Part shown: piece by piece, positions 9,000 through 19,881 of the stretch
Numbering within the stretch: the first letter of the stretch is position 1
Layout of the letters: every line of letters begins with the position of its first letter
Assembly (NCBI GenBank): GCA_003671275.1
Contig: QWPB01000184.1
Span: forward strand, 62,001-126,000
DNA: 64,000 bases
Source: Planctomycetota bacterium
Lineage (GTDB): Bacteria; Planctomycetota; Planctomycetia; Planctomycetales; Planctomycetaceae
Direction of reading: 5' to 3'
Translations under genes and position numbers: made by a program
The notes under the pieces: generated by a model
Seen by the model: only the letters and a program-made list of their open reading frames with translations
Databases searched by the model: none
What the model was told of the DNA's origin: nothing

Positions 9000-9047
9000 G
9001 GGAGGGGAAGTGGGGTGGGAGACCGTCAGAAGGGAGGGGAGGAGGGG
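9000..9047 (+). repeat. Guanine-run tract with G-quadruplex potential
   Basis: Four G-runs at 9000-9002, 9004-9007, 9012-9015 and 9017-9019 meet the usual G-quadruplex rule (runs of at least three, loops of one to seven). A second cluster of G-runs follows at 9032-9047. It lies between the two convergent genes. Confidence 0.45.
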
Positions 9048-9145
9048 AAGTGACTCTTAGTGTGGAAACGATGGCGGGTGGGCGGCTGGCCAGGACAGCC
9101 GAAAGAATGACCACACACCCGTCAGTAGGGGTTCAAGGCAGCAGG

Positions 9146-10204
9146 TTACTTGTTGGAAACAATGGCTGACTTTCCGCGAGGAGCGATGGACCGTGGAGCC
9201 AGCGTCTCTCGGGCGGTCGGCGTGTGCGTCTTCCAGCCATCGTCGCCGTTCTGGGCGACCGTGGTGGCGGGCACCTTGGCCACGCGGGCAACATCCCGCT
9301 CCTTGACGGGAGTCGGTTCCGCTTTGCCCGGTACAGCTCGATTCTTCTGAATCGAACTGCTCTTCAAGCCGCCGGGGAGCTTGTCCCCTTCGGTCGCACG
9401 AGTGGGCTCTTTTTCTTCCTGAGCACTGCGGGTGGCCGAAGGAGCGATGACCGTACCGAACGGGTCCACGTACGCGTACTGCACCGTTGGAACACTGACC
9501 GTCCTGGTGGTGGTGTACGGCTCCAAGCGGGTGACCGTCTGCTTCTGCATTTCCGTATCGTAGTAGGCCACCTGGCGGGTTGCCTCGTAGGCCACCTGCT
9601 TCATGACGTTCTGGACCACCTTGCGAGTGGTCGGCACGGCGACCTGTCGCTGGACTGGCACATTGCACTGGCAGACTTGCGGCACAAACTGACGATGGGT
9701 CGTGTAGTTTGGCTGGAAGGCGGTCCGCATCTGGTAGCCCATGCGGTTCATCGAACCGACCACTCCAGGACGGCTGTCGTACTGACACGGAGCCATCTTG
9801 GGCACCGGCTGTACAATCGTCTGCCAGCGGCTCTTATTGATGGTCCGGGGCACCATCTCGGTCACCGTCTGGTAGGTCATCGCCGGGACTTCAACCGTCC
9901 TGGTTTCCATCTCCGGACGGTAAGCCGTGTACTTTTCGGTGCGGTACTTCAGCTTCTGCACCGGGACTTCTTCGGTGTACTGCTTCTCGCGGTAGGCGGT
10001 GACTTGCACCTCCTTCTGGACCATCTGGGTCACCGGCTGCAGACACTGGCAGGCCGTCGTCACCACCGGGGCCGGAGCCGCCACATACGGCGTGTAACAG
10101 CTGCAGTCTCCGCCCATCGGGCTCCATTGAGCGTGGAGGGCATGCGGCCCGGTAATCAGGGCAACCATCGCGGCTGCCAGCGTTCGGGTGCGGATTCCAA
10201 ACAT
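9146..10204 (-). CDS. Secreted Val/Thr/Tyr/Gln-rich protein, unknown function
   Basis: About 352 residues. A signal peptide (MFGIRTRTLAAAMVALITG, cleavage near HALHA) is followed by a cysteine-containing segment (CSCYTPY, CQCLQP, later CQCNVP) and a long alternating sequence in which Val, Thr, Tyr, Gln and Arg recur in short imperfect repeats (EVQVTAYREKQYTEEVPV and similar). The pattern suggests many short beta strands, and planctomycetes encode similar Tyr-Thr-Val-rich surface proteins. The last 100 residues are charged and disordered-looking. The open frame reaches 10396, but the ATG at 10204 with an AGGAT upstream starts the signal peptide. I cannot assign a function. Confidence 0.7.
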   Translation of the reverse strand: MFGIRTRTLAAAMVALITGPHALHAQWSPMGGDCSCYTPYVAAPAPVVTTACQCLQPVTQMVQKEVQVTAYREKQYTEEVPVQKLKYRTEKYTAYRPEMETRTVEVPAMTYQTVTEMVPRTINKSRWQTIVQPVPKMAPCQYDSRPGVVGSMNRMGYQMRTAFQPNYTTHRQFVPQVCQCNVPVQRQVAVPTTRKVVQNVMKQVAYEATRQVAYYDTEMQKQTVTRLEPYTTTRTVSVPTVQYAYVDPFGTVIAPSATRSAQEEKEPTRATEGDKLPGGLKSSSIQKNRAVPGKAEPTPVKERDVARVAKVPATTVAQNGDDGWKTHTPTARETLAPRSIAPRGKSAIVSNK

Positions 10205-10503
10205 GGGGAGAATCCTGTCAAAAGCGTGGGAAGGTTGTTGAGCAGAGAGAGCCCGGACACGGGCCACTCGCGAACGAGCGACGGTCAGGGCGGGCGGGTT
10301 TGTACCGGCGATTCCAAAAACGGAGCAAGACGATGGGCGAGAATTGCCGGTCGGTTCTGAAAGGTTTGTATATGTTACAGCCCCTCGTCTTTTCACGAGG
10401 AAAAGCTGAAGTTATCCCTGCGGGTGTTTCGGACGGTTCGCTCGCCTGCGATCAGCAGCAGGGCTCTGTCCGTCCATTCACGGCAGTCACAGCCGACCAA
10501 TGG
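10205..10503. other. Intergenic region upstream of the secreted protein gene
   Basis: No gene is seen. It contains the 5' region of the minus-strand gene at 10204 and the 3' flank of the minus-strand SDR gene. A short hairpin (10383-10400, arms CCTCGT and ACGAGG) lies near an AT-rich stretch at about 10365-10380 that could be a minus-strand promoter; I could not settle -35/-10 boxes. Confidence 0.4.
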
Positions 10504-11292
10504 CTAACTGAACTTCACCTGAAACCCGGAGATCATCATTCCGCCATCCACGGTCAGGGTCTGGCCGGTCACCAGCAGGCTGCCGTTCACCAGACTGAGA
10601 ACACCCTCGGCAATATCGGCGGGAGTGCATACCCGGCCCAGAGGCAGCGTCTGTTCGTAGGCCGCGATCAGCCCGTGATAGCGGTCACCCAGCCCGGATT
10701 GCGTCCACCGTCCAGCAATGAATCCGGGCGCAATGCCATTCACCCGAATCTGGGGAGCCAGTGTACGAGCCAGCGACACGGTAAGGTTGTCGAGAGCCGC
10801 CTTGGAACAGCAATAGGGAATGGAACTTCCCTGCCCCAACTGGGCGGCCACACTGCTGATGTTGATGATCTGCCCACCGCCCGCGGCCCGCAACGGTTCC
10901 TGGACGGCTCGCGCACAATGAAAGGCCCCCATCACATTCACCTGGTACAGTCGCAGCCACACATCGTCCGTAACCTGTTCCAGATCCGCAAACGGAATGA
11001 ACTCCGTCGTCCCCGCGCAGTTCACGAGCAGATCGATCCGCCCCCACGCTTGAAGCACGGAAGTCACCATCGCGCGGCAGGCGGCATCCTCCGCGACATC
11101 CGCTGCAATCGCGATCGCCTGCCCGCCCGTGGCGAGAATCCCGGCGACCGTCTCTTCGGACTCGACGCGTGAGCGGGAATAAACCACGGCAACGGACCAC
11201 CCCTGCCCGGCCAGTTGCTGCGCGGTCGCCTGCCCCACTCCGGTTCCACCGCCAGTGATAATGGCCACGCGGGATGATGTTTTCATCGACAA
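10504..11292 (-). CDS. SDR family oxidoreductase
   Basis: A 262-residue classical short-chain dehydrogenase/reductase. The nucleotide-binding TGGGTGVG is at residues 14-21 and the structural NCAG near residue 91. The catalytic Ser is in NISSVAAQ, with Tyr and Lys in PYCCSKAAL. The C-terminal QTLTVDGGMM is typical of FabG-like members. The substrate is unknown. It follows the ABC exporter genes by 28 bases on the same strand and is probably co-transcribed with them. Confidence 0.85.
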   Translation of the reverse strand: MSMKTSSRVAIITGGGTGVGQATAQQLAGQGWSVAVVYSRSRVESEETVAGILATGGQAIAIAADVAEDAACRAMVTSVLQAWGRIDLLVNCAGTTEFIPFADLEQVTDDVWLRLYQVNVMGAFHCARAVQEPLRAAGGGQIINISSVAAQLGQGSSIPYCCSKAALDNLTVSLARTLAPQIRVNGIAPGFIAGRWTQSGLGDRYHGLIAAYEQTLPLGRVCTPADIAEGVLSLVNGSLLVTGQTLTVDGGMMISGFQVKFS

Positions 11293-11320
11293 CCCCTTTT
11301 CACTCGCGGGAATGAAATGA

Positions 11321-12166
11321 TCACGCCCCGGTCGGACGGCGCGTCATCCAGACTCCCAGCGACACACAACTCGCAGCAAACAGACTGCTGACCAGAAGAC
11401 TCACGGGTAACGAAGGCAGGCTGTCAGTGACGCCCTGGCCAATCACATGTCGCAACGCTGACAGTCCGTAAGACAGCGGGTTGACAGACACAACCCAGCT
11501 GAGCCAGCGACTGCCGCTGGGCGGGAAGAAGGCCCCCGACAACAACCACATGGGCATCAGCAGAACACTCATCACACCGTGAAATCCCTGCACCGAATCG
11601 ATCTTCCACGCGAACAGGAACCCCAGTCCAGCCATTCCCATCCCCGTCAGAAACAGCACGCCCATCATGGCCAGCGACTGCACCCCCGAGAATCCCATCG
11701 GCATCTCGGGAGCCAGCCCCACGTATTGCAGCAGCGGGGCCGACCAGAGAAACAACATGGCCTGGGTCAGCGCCAGCAGCGCCCCGCCACACAGCTTACC
11801 GAGCACCAGTGACAATCTCGGCACCGGCGAGGCCAGCACGCCTTGCAGGAATCCTTCGTTGCGGTCTTGAATCACCGAAATCGAAGAGAAGATCGACGTG
11901 AACAGCACAATCATGAGGGCCGCCCCCGGCAGGAAGTACTCCTGAAAGGAGACATCGCCGCCGTTGGCGGACTTCATCTGAAACGCCCCGCGAAGCCCGG
12001 CACCGAACAGCACCCAGAAAATGACAGGCTGAGCCAGGGCTCCCACCACGCGGGACCGCTGTCGAAAGAACCGCACGAACTCCCGTTCGACCAGCATGGT
12101 GATCGGAAGAACATACGCTGCAAACAATCCGGAGATCATCGAAGTGGCTCGTGTATTTTGTGACAT
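11321..12166 (-). CDS. ABC-2 type transporter permease
   Basis: A 281-residue integral membrane protein with about six hydrophobic segments, of the ABC-2 permease family (drug/polysaccharide export type). RDRNEGFLQGVLASPVPR-like wording near residues 100-117 is the family's conserved cytoplasmic loop after the second membrane segment. It starts two bases after the stop of the ATPase gene, so the pair is translationally linked and forms one exporter. The substrate is unknown. Nearness to the oxidase genes does not by itself prove a role in oxidase assembly. Confidence 0.85.
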   Translation of the reverse strand: MSQNTRATSMISGLFAAYVLPITMLVEREFVRFFRQRSRVVGALAQPVIFWVLFGAGLRGAFQMKSANGGDVSFQEYFLPGAALMIVLFTSIFSSISVIQDRNEGFLQGVLASPVPRLSLVLGKLCGGALLALTQAMLFLWSAPLLQYVGLAPEMPMGFSGVQSLAMMGVLFLTGMGMAGLGFLFAWKIDSVQGFHGVMSVLLMPMWLLSGAFFPPSGSRWLSWVVSVNPLSYGLSALRHVIGQGVTDSLPSLPVSLLVSSLFAASCVSLGVWMTRRPTGA

Positions 12167-12168
12167 GG

Positions 12169-13149
12169 TTATCGACGATCTCCGGGCTTGCGGAGGGCTG
12201 GTGCCCCTGCCTCATCCTCCCAGAATTGATGCCCCGTGGCGCGAATGAAGACGTCTTCCAGTGTCGGCTTGCCGAGCGTGATCGAGCGGATCTCATCGGA
12301 ATATTCGCTCGTCAGCGTATGCACCAGATGCGCGCCCTCGGGAGCCTCGATTCGCAATTGGCTATTCAGCAGTTGCGGCGTGATCTGGTGTGACTTTTGA
12401 ATCCGCTGAACCAGCGTTCCGGCCCGCTCCGCGTCGTACGCCTGAATCGTGATGCAGTCTCCTCCAATGCCCGACCGCAGTTCGTCTGGCGTTCCGATCG
12501 CGACCAGCTGACCACGATCCAGAATGGCCAGCCGATCACATTTCTCGGCTTCTTCCATCATGTGGGTCGTCACGAGGACCGTCACTCCAGACTCCGCTCG
12601 CAGTTTCTGAATCGCTCGCCACAGATCGAAGCGGGCTCCCGGATCGAGCCCCGTACTGGGCTCATCCAGCAGCAGCACTGGCGGGCGGTGCAACAGACTC
12701 TTGGCAATCTCCACTCGCCGCTTCAGCCCGCCGGACAGTGTCTGCACGATGTCGCTGGCCCGGTCCGCAATTTGAAAACGCTCCATCTGTTCCGCGACGC
12801 GATCCCGTAACGTGGCTCCCGACAATCCATACAGCCGCCCCTGATAGACGATGTTCTCCCGTACGGTCAGCTTCACATCGACGCTGGGTGACTGAAACGT
12901 AACGCCGATCGATCGTCGGACTTCATCCGGCTGAGAGCGAACGTCAAACCCCGCCACCGACAAACGCCCCGATTGAAGCGGCATCAGAGTGGTCAGCAGT
13001 TTGAAGAGCGTCGTCTTGCCTCCCCCGTTGGGGCCGAGCAGCCCGAATATCTCGCCGGACTGAACGGCAAAGGACAAGTCGTTCAAAGCCATTCGCTCGC
13101 CGTATCGGTGAGCCACTGAATCAATTGTGATCGCCGGAAGAACCTGCAT
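12169..13149 (-). CDS. ABC transporter ATP-binding protein
   Basis: A 326-residue ATPase subunit of a NodI/DrrA-like exporter. Walker A is GPNGGGKTT (about residues 38-46), the signature is LSGGLKRRVEIAKSL, and Walker B is LLLDEPSTGLDP, with the H-loop in TTHMMEEAEKCD. The C-terminal 90 residues form the accessory domain usual in this subgroup. It is the first gene of a probable operon with the permease and SDR. A terminator at 13222-13260 separates it from the oxidase genes upstream. Confidence 0.9.
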   Translation of the reverse strand: MQVLPAITIDSVAHRYGERMALNDLSFAVQSGEIFGLLGPNGGGKTTLFKLLTTLMPLQSGRLSVAGFDVRSQPDEVRRSIGVTFQSPSVDVKLTVRENIVYQGRLYGLSGATLRDRVAEQMERFQIADRASDIVQTLSGGLKRRVEIAKSLLHRPPVLLLDEPSTGLDPGARFDLWRAIQKLRAESGVTVLVTTHMMEEAEKCDRLAILDRGQLVAIGTPDELRSGIGGDCITIQAYDAERAGTLVQRIQKSHQITPQLLNSQLRIEAPEGAHLVHTLTSEYSDEIRSITLGKPTLEDVFIRATGHQFWEDEAGAPALRKPGDRR

Positions 13150-13221
13150 GTCTGACTTTCTGGCTGGCCCATCCCATCACGGGAATTCCGCAGGCTAGGT
13201 GCGTCCCTACAGATCATAGCC

Positions 13222-13260
13222 AAAACAAAAGCCAGCGTCCGCCGGAAGCGTCCACTGGCT
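13222..13260 (-). terminator. Terminator at the end of the oxidase operon
   Basis: On the minus strand, arms AGCCAG and CTGGCT (13255-13260 and 13230-13235) enclose a GC-rich loop with internal pairing. They are followed by a T-rich run (complement of 13222-13230), about 45 bases past the subunit IV stop codon. Confidence 0.65.
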
Positions 13261-13302
13261 GGGAAATCATCATGGTTTCGCACCGGCAAGCACGAGATAT
13301 GC

Positions 13303-13716
13303 TCAATGACCGTGTGCGTGGTCATCCTGGTTGTCGATAGACGCGGCGGGCAGCGTCTGCTTCACCTGGGGAACATCTGGCTCGTAGTAATGCAGACCGA
13401 TATCCGGGGCCAGCGCAAACATCAGGCCGATCGCCAGAATGGTGGTGGGCAACAGAATGATGAACTTCCAGTTCCCCTCAAACTTCAGATGCATGAAGTA
13501 GGTCAGGACAAACATCGCCTTGGCACAGGCCACAGACAGCACCAGCGCGACGACAACCGTCTTCATCGCCCCGCTTTTGACATCGAACAGATCGAAGAGA
13601 ATCGACAGCCCCGTGCAGATGCACAGCGCGATGAAGATCCCAAAATAGTTCACATGCGGATGGGCTCCGTGGTCTGCGTGACCATGGGTATCGTGCGGGG
13701 CAGCTTCATGAGTCAT
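13303..13716 (-). CDS. Cytochrome c oxidase subunit IV-like protein
   Basis: A 137-residue protein with three predicted membrane segments (about residues 24-42, 52-72 and 82-102), matching the small prokaryotic cytochrome oxidase subunit IV family (YFMHLKFEGNWK is typical). Both ends are rich in His: HDTHGHADHGAHPH at the N-terminus and DDHAHGH at the C-terminus, which could bind metal ions. It is the last gene of the oxidase cluster. Confidence 0.85.
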   Translation of the reverse strand: MTHEAAPHDTHGHADHGAHPHVNYFGIFIALCICTGLSILFDLFDVKSGAMKTVVVALVLSVACAKAMFVLTYFMHLKFEGNWKFIILLPTTILAIGLMFALAPDIGLHYYEPDVPQVKQTLPAASIDNQDDHAHGH

Positions 13717-13871
13717 GATGTGAACCTGACGGGGATTGAGAATGGCTGAGTTTTGTCATCATGCGTCTGGCCTTCGACTCCCATCGAAGTTCGAACGACT
13801 GTCTGACATCACCCGACCGCTCTCCTCGTGCCTTCTGAACGGACAACCAAAAACAGTGAACTGACGACACC

Positions 13872-15014
13872 CTACGCCGCTGACATCAAGCCCGGAAGGA
13901 TATACAGCAGCGGGAACAGGAAGATCCACACCAAGTCCACGAAGTGCCAGTACAGACCAGCGTTCTCCATGAAATCGGCCCACTTCTCATTGAGACCCCG
14001 CCCTTGCATCAGCAAGACCGCGAACAGGGTCATCCCGACCAGCACGTGGATCGCATGGAACCCTGTCATCAGGAAGTAGCAGCTGGCAAACAGGTTGCCA
14101 TACGGCATGACAAAGGGGTGGTGGATCTGGTGTCCCAGATCGATCACTCCCGCGAGGAGCGTGGCCGATGCGACATTGTCAGGAGCGATGGAGACTTCTT
14201 CGCCAGTGGGGACTTTGACCTTGTAAGCCTGCTTAGCCTTGAACGCTTCCAGATTGTCCACGGTACCCGTGATATGGGTCAGATCACGCCCATCCGCAGC
14301 CTTCAGCACCGAGGTCTTTGTATCCACGACCACGGTCTTCGGGAAATCGACTTCCAGCCGGTCCTGCACCTGCTTCAGACTCAGCTTGTTGGCCGAAACT
14401 TCCGTTCGCAGACGAGCGAACTCCTCGTTCCAGCCCAGCCACGCACGCAGCTGCCGATTGCGCGGCGAATCGCTGTCACCGGTCTTGGCGTCGCTCAGTT
14501 CCTTGTTCAGTACGACCAGTTTTTCGTGGGGCTTTTCGCTGCCAGCCACCAGCAAATCCAGCTGTCCATCAACCGCACTCTGCATGGCCTTGACGGTGTT
14601 GTTCATCGCCTGGAAATCATTTTCGGCGATCTTGCCCGGCAGGATGTTGTGCGTGAACTTGCCGTTGTACTCGTACGACTTGATCCCCAAAAACACAAAC
14701 GCCAGTACCATCGTGTAGATCAAAAACTGGCGGGCCCTGGCAAAGTTCCGCAGTCCCATCGCCTCGTGGGCCACGACAACAAAGTAGCTCGACAGAATCA
14801 GCACGAAAGTGTTGATCCCGCCCGCGGCAATGTTGATGTGCGTCTGGTGCGTATCCGTTGGCCACCCCGGAGACCCGAAGAAGCAGACGATGTACGTTCC
14901 AATGAACGCCGTGAAGAACATAATCTCGGTACCGAGGAACAACCACATCCCGAGCTTGGCGCGCGAGATGGGAATCCCCATTTTCACCGAGGTTTTGGCA
15001 GGTGTGTGTGACAT
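13872..15014 (-). CDS. ctaE: Cytochrome c oxidase subunit III with a large internal insertion
   Basis: A 380-residue heme-copper oxidase subunit III. The first three membrane segments (residues about 20-115, with [17 protein letters not shown] and [14 protein letters not shown]) and the C-terminal ones (from about 305, [17 protein letters not shown]) follow the family. Between residues about 127 and 290, where homologues have a short loop, there is an extra hydrophilic stretch of roughly 160 residues, partly helical and charged, ending with a small beta-rich part. The frame is continuous, so this is a true insertion and not a frameshift. It lies between heme O synthase and subunit IV. Confidence 0.88.
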   Translation of the reverse strand: MSHTPAKTSVKMGIPISRAKLGMWLFLGTEIMFFTAFIGTYIVCFFGSPGWPTDTHQTHINIAAGGINTFVLILSSYFVVVAHEAMGLRNFARARQFLIYTMVLAFVFLGIKSYEYNGKFTHNILPGKIAENDFQAMNNTVKAMQSAVDGQLDLLVAGSEKPHEKLVVLNKELSDAKTGDSDSPRNRQLRAWLGWNEEFARLRTEVSANKLSLKQVQDRLEVDFPKTVVVDTKTSVLKAADGRDLTHITGTVDNLEAFKAKQAYKVKVPTGEEVSIAPDNVASATLLAGVIDLGHQIHHPFVMPYGNLFASCYFLMTGFHAIHVLVGMTLFAVLLMQGRGLNEKWADFMENAGLYWHFVDLVWIFLFPLLYILPGLMSAA

Positions 15015-15081
15015 GCTTACTCGAACCCTTCGGCGGTCTCGCCCCTGCGAAAACGCCCGCTTGTCGATCAGCTCATGAGAT

Positions 15082-16038
15082 CTAACTCAAGAGCCGCCAA
15101 TGATCCAGTGTGAGAACCGCCAGCAACAGGGGCAGGTACAGGAACGATGCCCAGAGCACGCGACGGGCCGAAGCATCCGTACCCTGACGCGCGAACTCGA
15201 TCGCACTCCAGAGATACGCCGCTCCAAAACCAATCGCCGTCAGCGTGTAAAACTGTCCTGCCAGACCGCTGGACCGCACCAGCAGACTGCCGGGAATCAA
15301 TGCCAGGGCATAACCCACAGCCAGAAGCCCAATCCCGCGTCCCGACAGCTGGGGCATCATCCGCAGTTCGGCAGCGGAATACTGCTCACGCAAGAGCCAC
15401 GCGATCGCCAGAAAATGGGGAAATTGCCATAGAAACAAGAGCACAAACAGCGAGAACGCTCCCGAATCCAGCGAGCCCCCGGCAGCGGTCCATCCCAATA
15501 CCGGTGGCAGTGCGCCCGGAATTGCTCCCACCACCGTACTGAGACTCGACCACCGCTTCAACGGGGTATAACAACCGACATAGCTCAGCAGCGTCACCAG
15601 ACCGAGAACTGCCGTCAGCAGATTGATCTGTGTGGCAAGCCACACCAGCCCCATGGTCCCTGTTGCCAAACCGAAAGCCAGGGACTCCTGAACCGTCAGT
15701 CGGCCACTGGGCAACGGACGCCGGGCGGTCCGGGTCATCAGACGATCCGTATCGCGTTCGATCAGTTGATTCAGCACGCTACAGGAAATCGCCACCAGCC
15801 CCACTCCGAAGAGTGCGCTCAGCAGCCGGTGACCGTTCCATTCCCCCTGGCTTCCCAGAAAGAATCCCACAGCCACCGTGAACAGCCCCATGACCGCAAT
15901 CTTGGGCTTGCTCAACTCCACGTAGGCTCGAATACGTTCCATCGCCACGCTCCGCGGCAAGGCGACATACACCGGCCCAGCCAGCGGCGGGGCGGTCAGT
16001 TCAGGAGCTGCGGAACTCATACCGCACCTCCCGCCCAT
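15082..16038 (-). CDS. ctaB: Protoheme IX farnesyltransferase (heme O synthase)
   Basis: A 318-residue UbiA-superfamily membrane prenyltransferase that converts heme B to heme O by adding a farnesyl group. The Asp-rich signature lies in [19 protein letters not shown], followed by LPSGRL, the CtaB/CyoE hallmark; a second conserved loop is [13 protein letters not shown]. About eight to nine membrane segments are visible. Its start overlaps the end of the heme A synthase gene by 22 bases, indicating tight coupling of the two steps of heme A synthesis. Confidence 0.93.
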   Translation of the reverse strand: MGGRCGMSSAAPELTAPPLAGPVYVALPRSVAMERIRAYVELSKPKIAVMGLFTVAVGFFLGSQGEWNGHRLLSALFGVGLVAISCSVLNQLIERDTDRLMTRTARRPLPSGRLTVQESLAFGLATGTMGLVWLATQINLLTAVLGLVTLLSYVGCYTPLKRWSSLSTVVGAIPGALPPVLGWTAAGGSLDSGAFSLFVLLFLWQFPHFLAIAWLLREQYSAAELRMMPQLSGRGIGLLAVGYALALIPGSLLVRSSGLAGQFYTLTAIGFGAAYLWSAIEFARQGTDASARRVLWASFLYLPLLLAVLTLDHWRLLS

Positions 16039-16976
16039 TGATTGGAGTGCGGGCGTCCCAGAGCATCGGTGGGAGTCGGGCGGGCGACCGAATACACGCG
16101 GAACACACGTGCCGCGTACACCACCGACACCATGAACGTCAGAATCCCCACCACCGCATGGGCCGTACGAATACTGACCTGTTCAATCGAATCAACAACG
16201 GCAACGTAGCTGCCGTGACCGTACCTCATGACCCAGGAACCCAGCCCCAGCAAAACCTGAATCGTGACCACCAGCACCAGCAGGGTACCCGCTTGCCGAA
16301 TCCACCGGACACCACTGGTCATCGCCAGCCAGGCATTGGCGAACAGCAGGCACAGGACGATGAATCCCATTCCCAGATGCTCATGCAGGCCAGTCCCATG
16401 ATGACGGATCAGACCTCCCAAAAAATATTGAAAGGCCAATGCCACGATACTGATCACGGCGAATGGCCGCAGGTGTTCCACATCGGCTGTGGGAGACTCA
16501 CTTGCGGCCTGTACCCAGCGGGCTCCCAGCATGGTCATCACCATGGCAATCGCCGAGCAGACAATGGCGGCGAAGGCCCCATGCAATTGCGCCAGTCCGA
16601 AATCGTCCAAACGCACTCGGAAGCCACCTAATAGTCCCTGGCAGATGACGCCGCACAACACACCCACCGAAGTCCATCGCACACTGCGCCGGGCTTCATA
16701 ACGATGGGTCACAGCCACCAGGCCAATGGCAAACAAGCCAATCGCCATCCCGGCCAGCCGATGACCATGCTCCAGGAAACGATCCCAGTCACTGGCAAAA
16801 TCACGGAACCACGGATAGGTCACCATCAAATACCCATCCGATGTCGGCCAGTCGCGAAAAGCCATCCCCGCCTTCATCGATGTCACCAGGGTGCCCGCCA
16901 CCACGGTCACCAACGCTACGCCCAGCGTGGCCGCTGCGTATCGTTGGAGCCAGGGATGAAGGCGAGCTTCGGACAT
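16017..16976 (-). CDS. ctaA: Heme A synthase
   Basis: About 319 residues, a COX15/CtaA family membrane protein that oxidises heme O to heme A. Eight membrane segments are evident. The conserved histidines appear in EHGHRLAGMAIGL, QLHGAFAAI, HHGTGLHEHLGMG and TAHAVVGIL, two in each half as expected of the four-helix repeat. The open frame begins at 17279, but everything before about 17000 overlaps the subunit I gene. The ATG at 16976 starts just before the first hydrophobic region; 17000 is possible. Confidence 0.9.
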   Translation of the reverse strand: MSEARLHPWLQRYAAATLGVALVTVVAGTLVTSMKAGMAFRDWPTSDGYLMVTYPWFRDFASDWDRFLEHGHRLAGMAIGLFAIGLVAVTHRYEARRSVRWTSVGVLCGVICQGLLGGFRVRLDDFGLAQLHGAFAAIVCSAIAMVMTMLGARWVQAASESPTADVEHLRPFAVISIVALAFQYFLGGLIRHHGTGLHEHLGMGFIVLCLLFANAWLAMTSGVRWIRQAGTLLVLVVTIQVLLGLGSWVMRYGHGSYVAVVDSIEQVSIRTAHAVVGILTFMVSVVYAARVFRVYSVARPTPTDALGRPHSNQWAGGAV

Positions 16977-17019
16977 TACACCACTTGCAAGAAAGAGCAT
17001 CCCCCGCAGGGGGCCAGGA

Positions 17020-18852
<1,833 letters not shown>

Positions 18853-18948
18853 CGACTCACTCCGCTCGTTATCACCGCTGGGTGATGTTGGCGATCTTGC
18901 ATTGCGGAACTCGTAAGAGATCCGCCGTCAGAGTTCTTGCGAACACTG

Positions 18949-19812
18949 CTACTCTTCACCCTGGGCAACTTCGTTCGTCGCTTCGGGCACGCCATCGTAG
19001 TTCTGCTGCACGGTCAGTTGCCGCATGAACTCCATGTGGTCGGCTTCCGGCTGGGCGACCAGCTTGGCCTTCATCTTGTAGTGGCCCCAGCCGCACAGTT
19101 CGGCACACAGCAGCGTGTAGTCACCGCTCTTGGACGCCTCGAACCAGACGGGGATATCCAGGCCCGGCACGGCGTCCTGCTTCACCCGCAGTTCGGGGAG
19201 GAAGAACGCATGTTGCACGTCACCACTTTGCAGGATGATCATGGAGGGCTCACCCGTCGGCACCCGCAGGTCATTGACCGTGTACAAATCCGTCGGCTGC
19301 GGCTTGGGCATCAGAGGCAGCTTCTTGCCGTCCGGGCCGATGCCGGGATAGCGAATCCGCCATTCGAATTGCCGAGCCGTGACTTCCGCGATGGCGACCG
19401 TGCCGCCTTTTGTTTCAGCGGGGAAGGCCGACTTAACGCGAACTTCCTTCACCACATCCATCTGGTACAGGGCGATGAACAGCAGGATGCAGGCCGGAAC
19501 GATCGTCCAGATCACTTCCAGATTATGGCTGCCGTGCGAGTACCAGACCTTCTGTTCATTCCCTTCGTCGGTCATGGCCGCGCCCTTGAAGAGCACGTAG
19601 CCCAGAGCCACCTGGGTACCCACGAACGTCGCGGTCGTGATGTACAGAATCATGTAGTACAGGTCGTCGATTCGCTCGCCGATCGGGCTGGCGGCTTTCA
19701 TCCCCGTCGGACCATTCGACGGGAACCACCAACCCATGTCCGGTGCAATCCAGCACAGCACGAAGGCCACAATCGGCCAGAACATGAAGAAGAAGCACCA
19801 GAATCGTTTCAC
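18949..19812 (-). CDS. ctaC: Cytochrome c oxidase subunit II
   Basis: A 287-residue CuA-bearing subunit. There are three hydrophobic segments (about residues 3-22, 50-75 and 100-118), then a periplasmic cupredoxin domain. The CuA ligands are all present: His in DVQHAFFLPELRVKQD and C-A-E-L-C, then H and M, in CAELCGWGHYKMK. There is no fused cytochrome c domain, unlike caa3 oxidases, so an external cytochrome or cupredoxin must deliver electrons; candidates are the lipoproteins encoded just upstream. It is 96 bases before subunit I. Confidence 0.93.
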   Translation of the reverse strand: MKRFWCFFFMFWPIVAFVLCWIAPDMGWWFPSNGPTGMKAASPIGERIDDLYYMILYITTATFVGTQVALGYVLFKGAAMTDEGNEQKVWYSHGSHNLEVIWTIVPACILLFIALYQMDVVKEVRVKSAFPAETKGGTVAIAEVTARQFEWRIRYPGIGPDGKKLPLMPKPQPTDLYTVNDLRVPTGEPSMIILQSGDVQHAFFLPELRVKQDAVPGLDIPVWFEASKSGDYTLLCAELCGWGHYKMKAKLVAQPEADHMEFMRQLTVQQNYDGVPEATNEVAQGEE

Positions 19813-19881
19813 GGCATCGGTCCTTGCGGAGTGTGGAATCCCGTCCGGGATTCCTTCGCTGGCTCGTGGAGGTCGCGGGAA

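Noticed and set aside
13150-13302. Co-transcription of the ABC exporter with the oxidase genes
   Set aside because: A terminator-like hairpin with a T-run on the minus strand stands between them, so I treat them as separate units.
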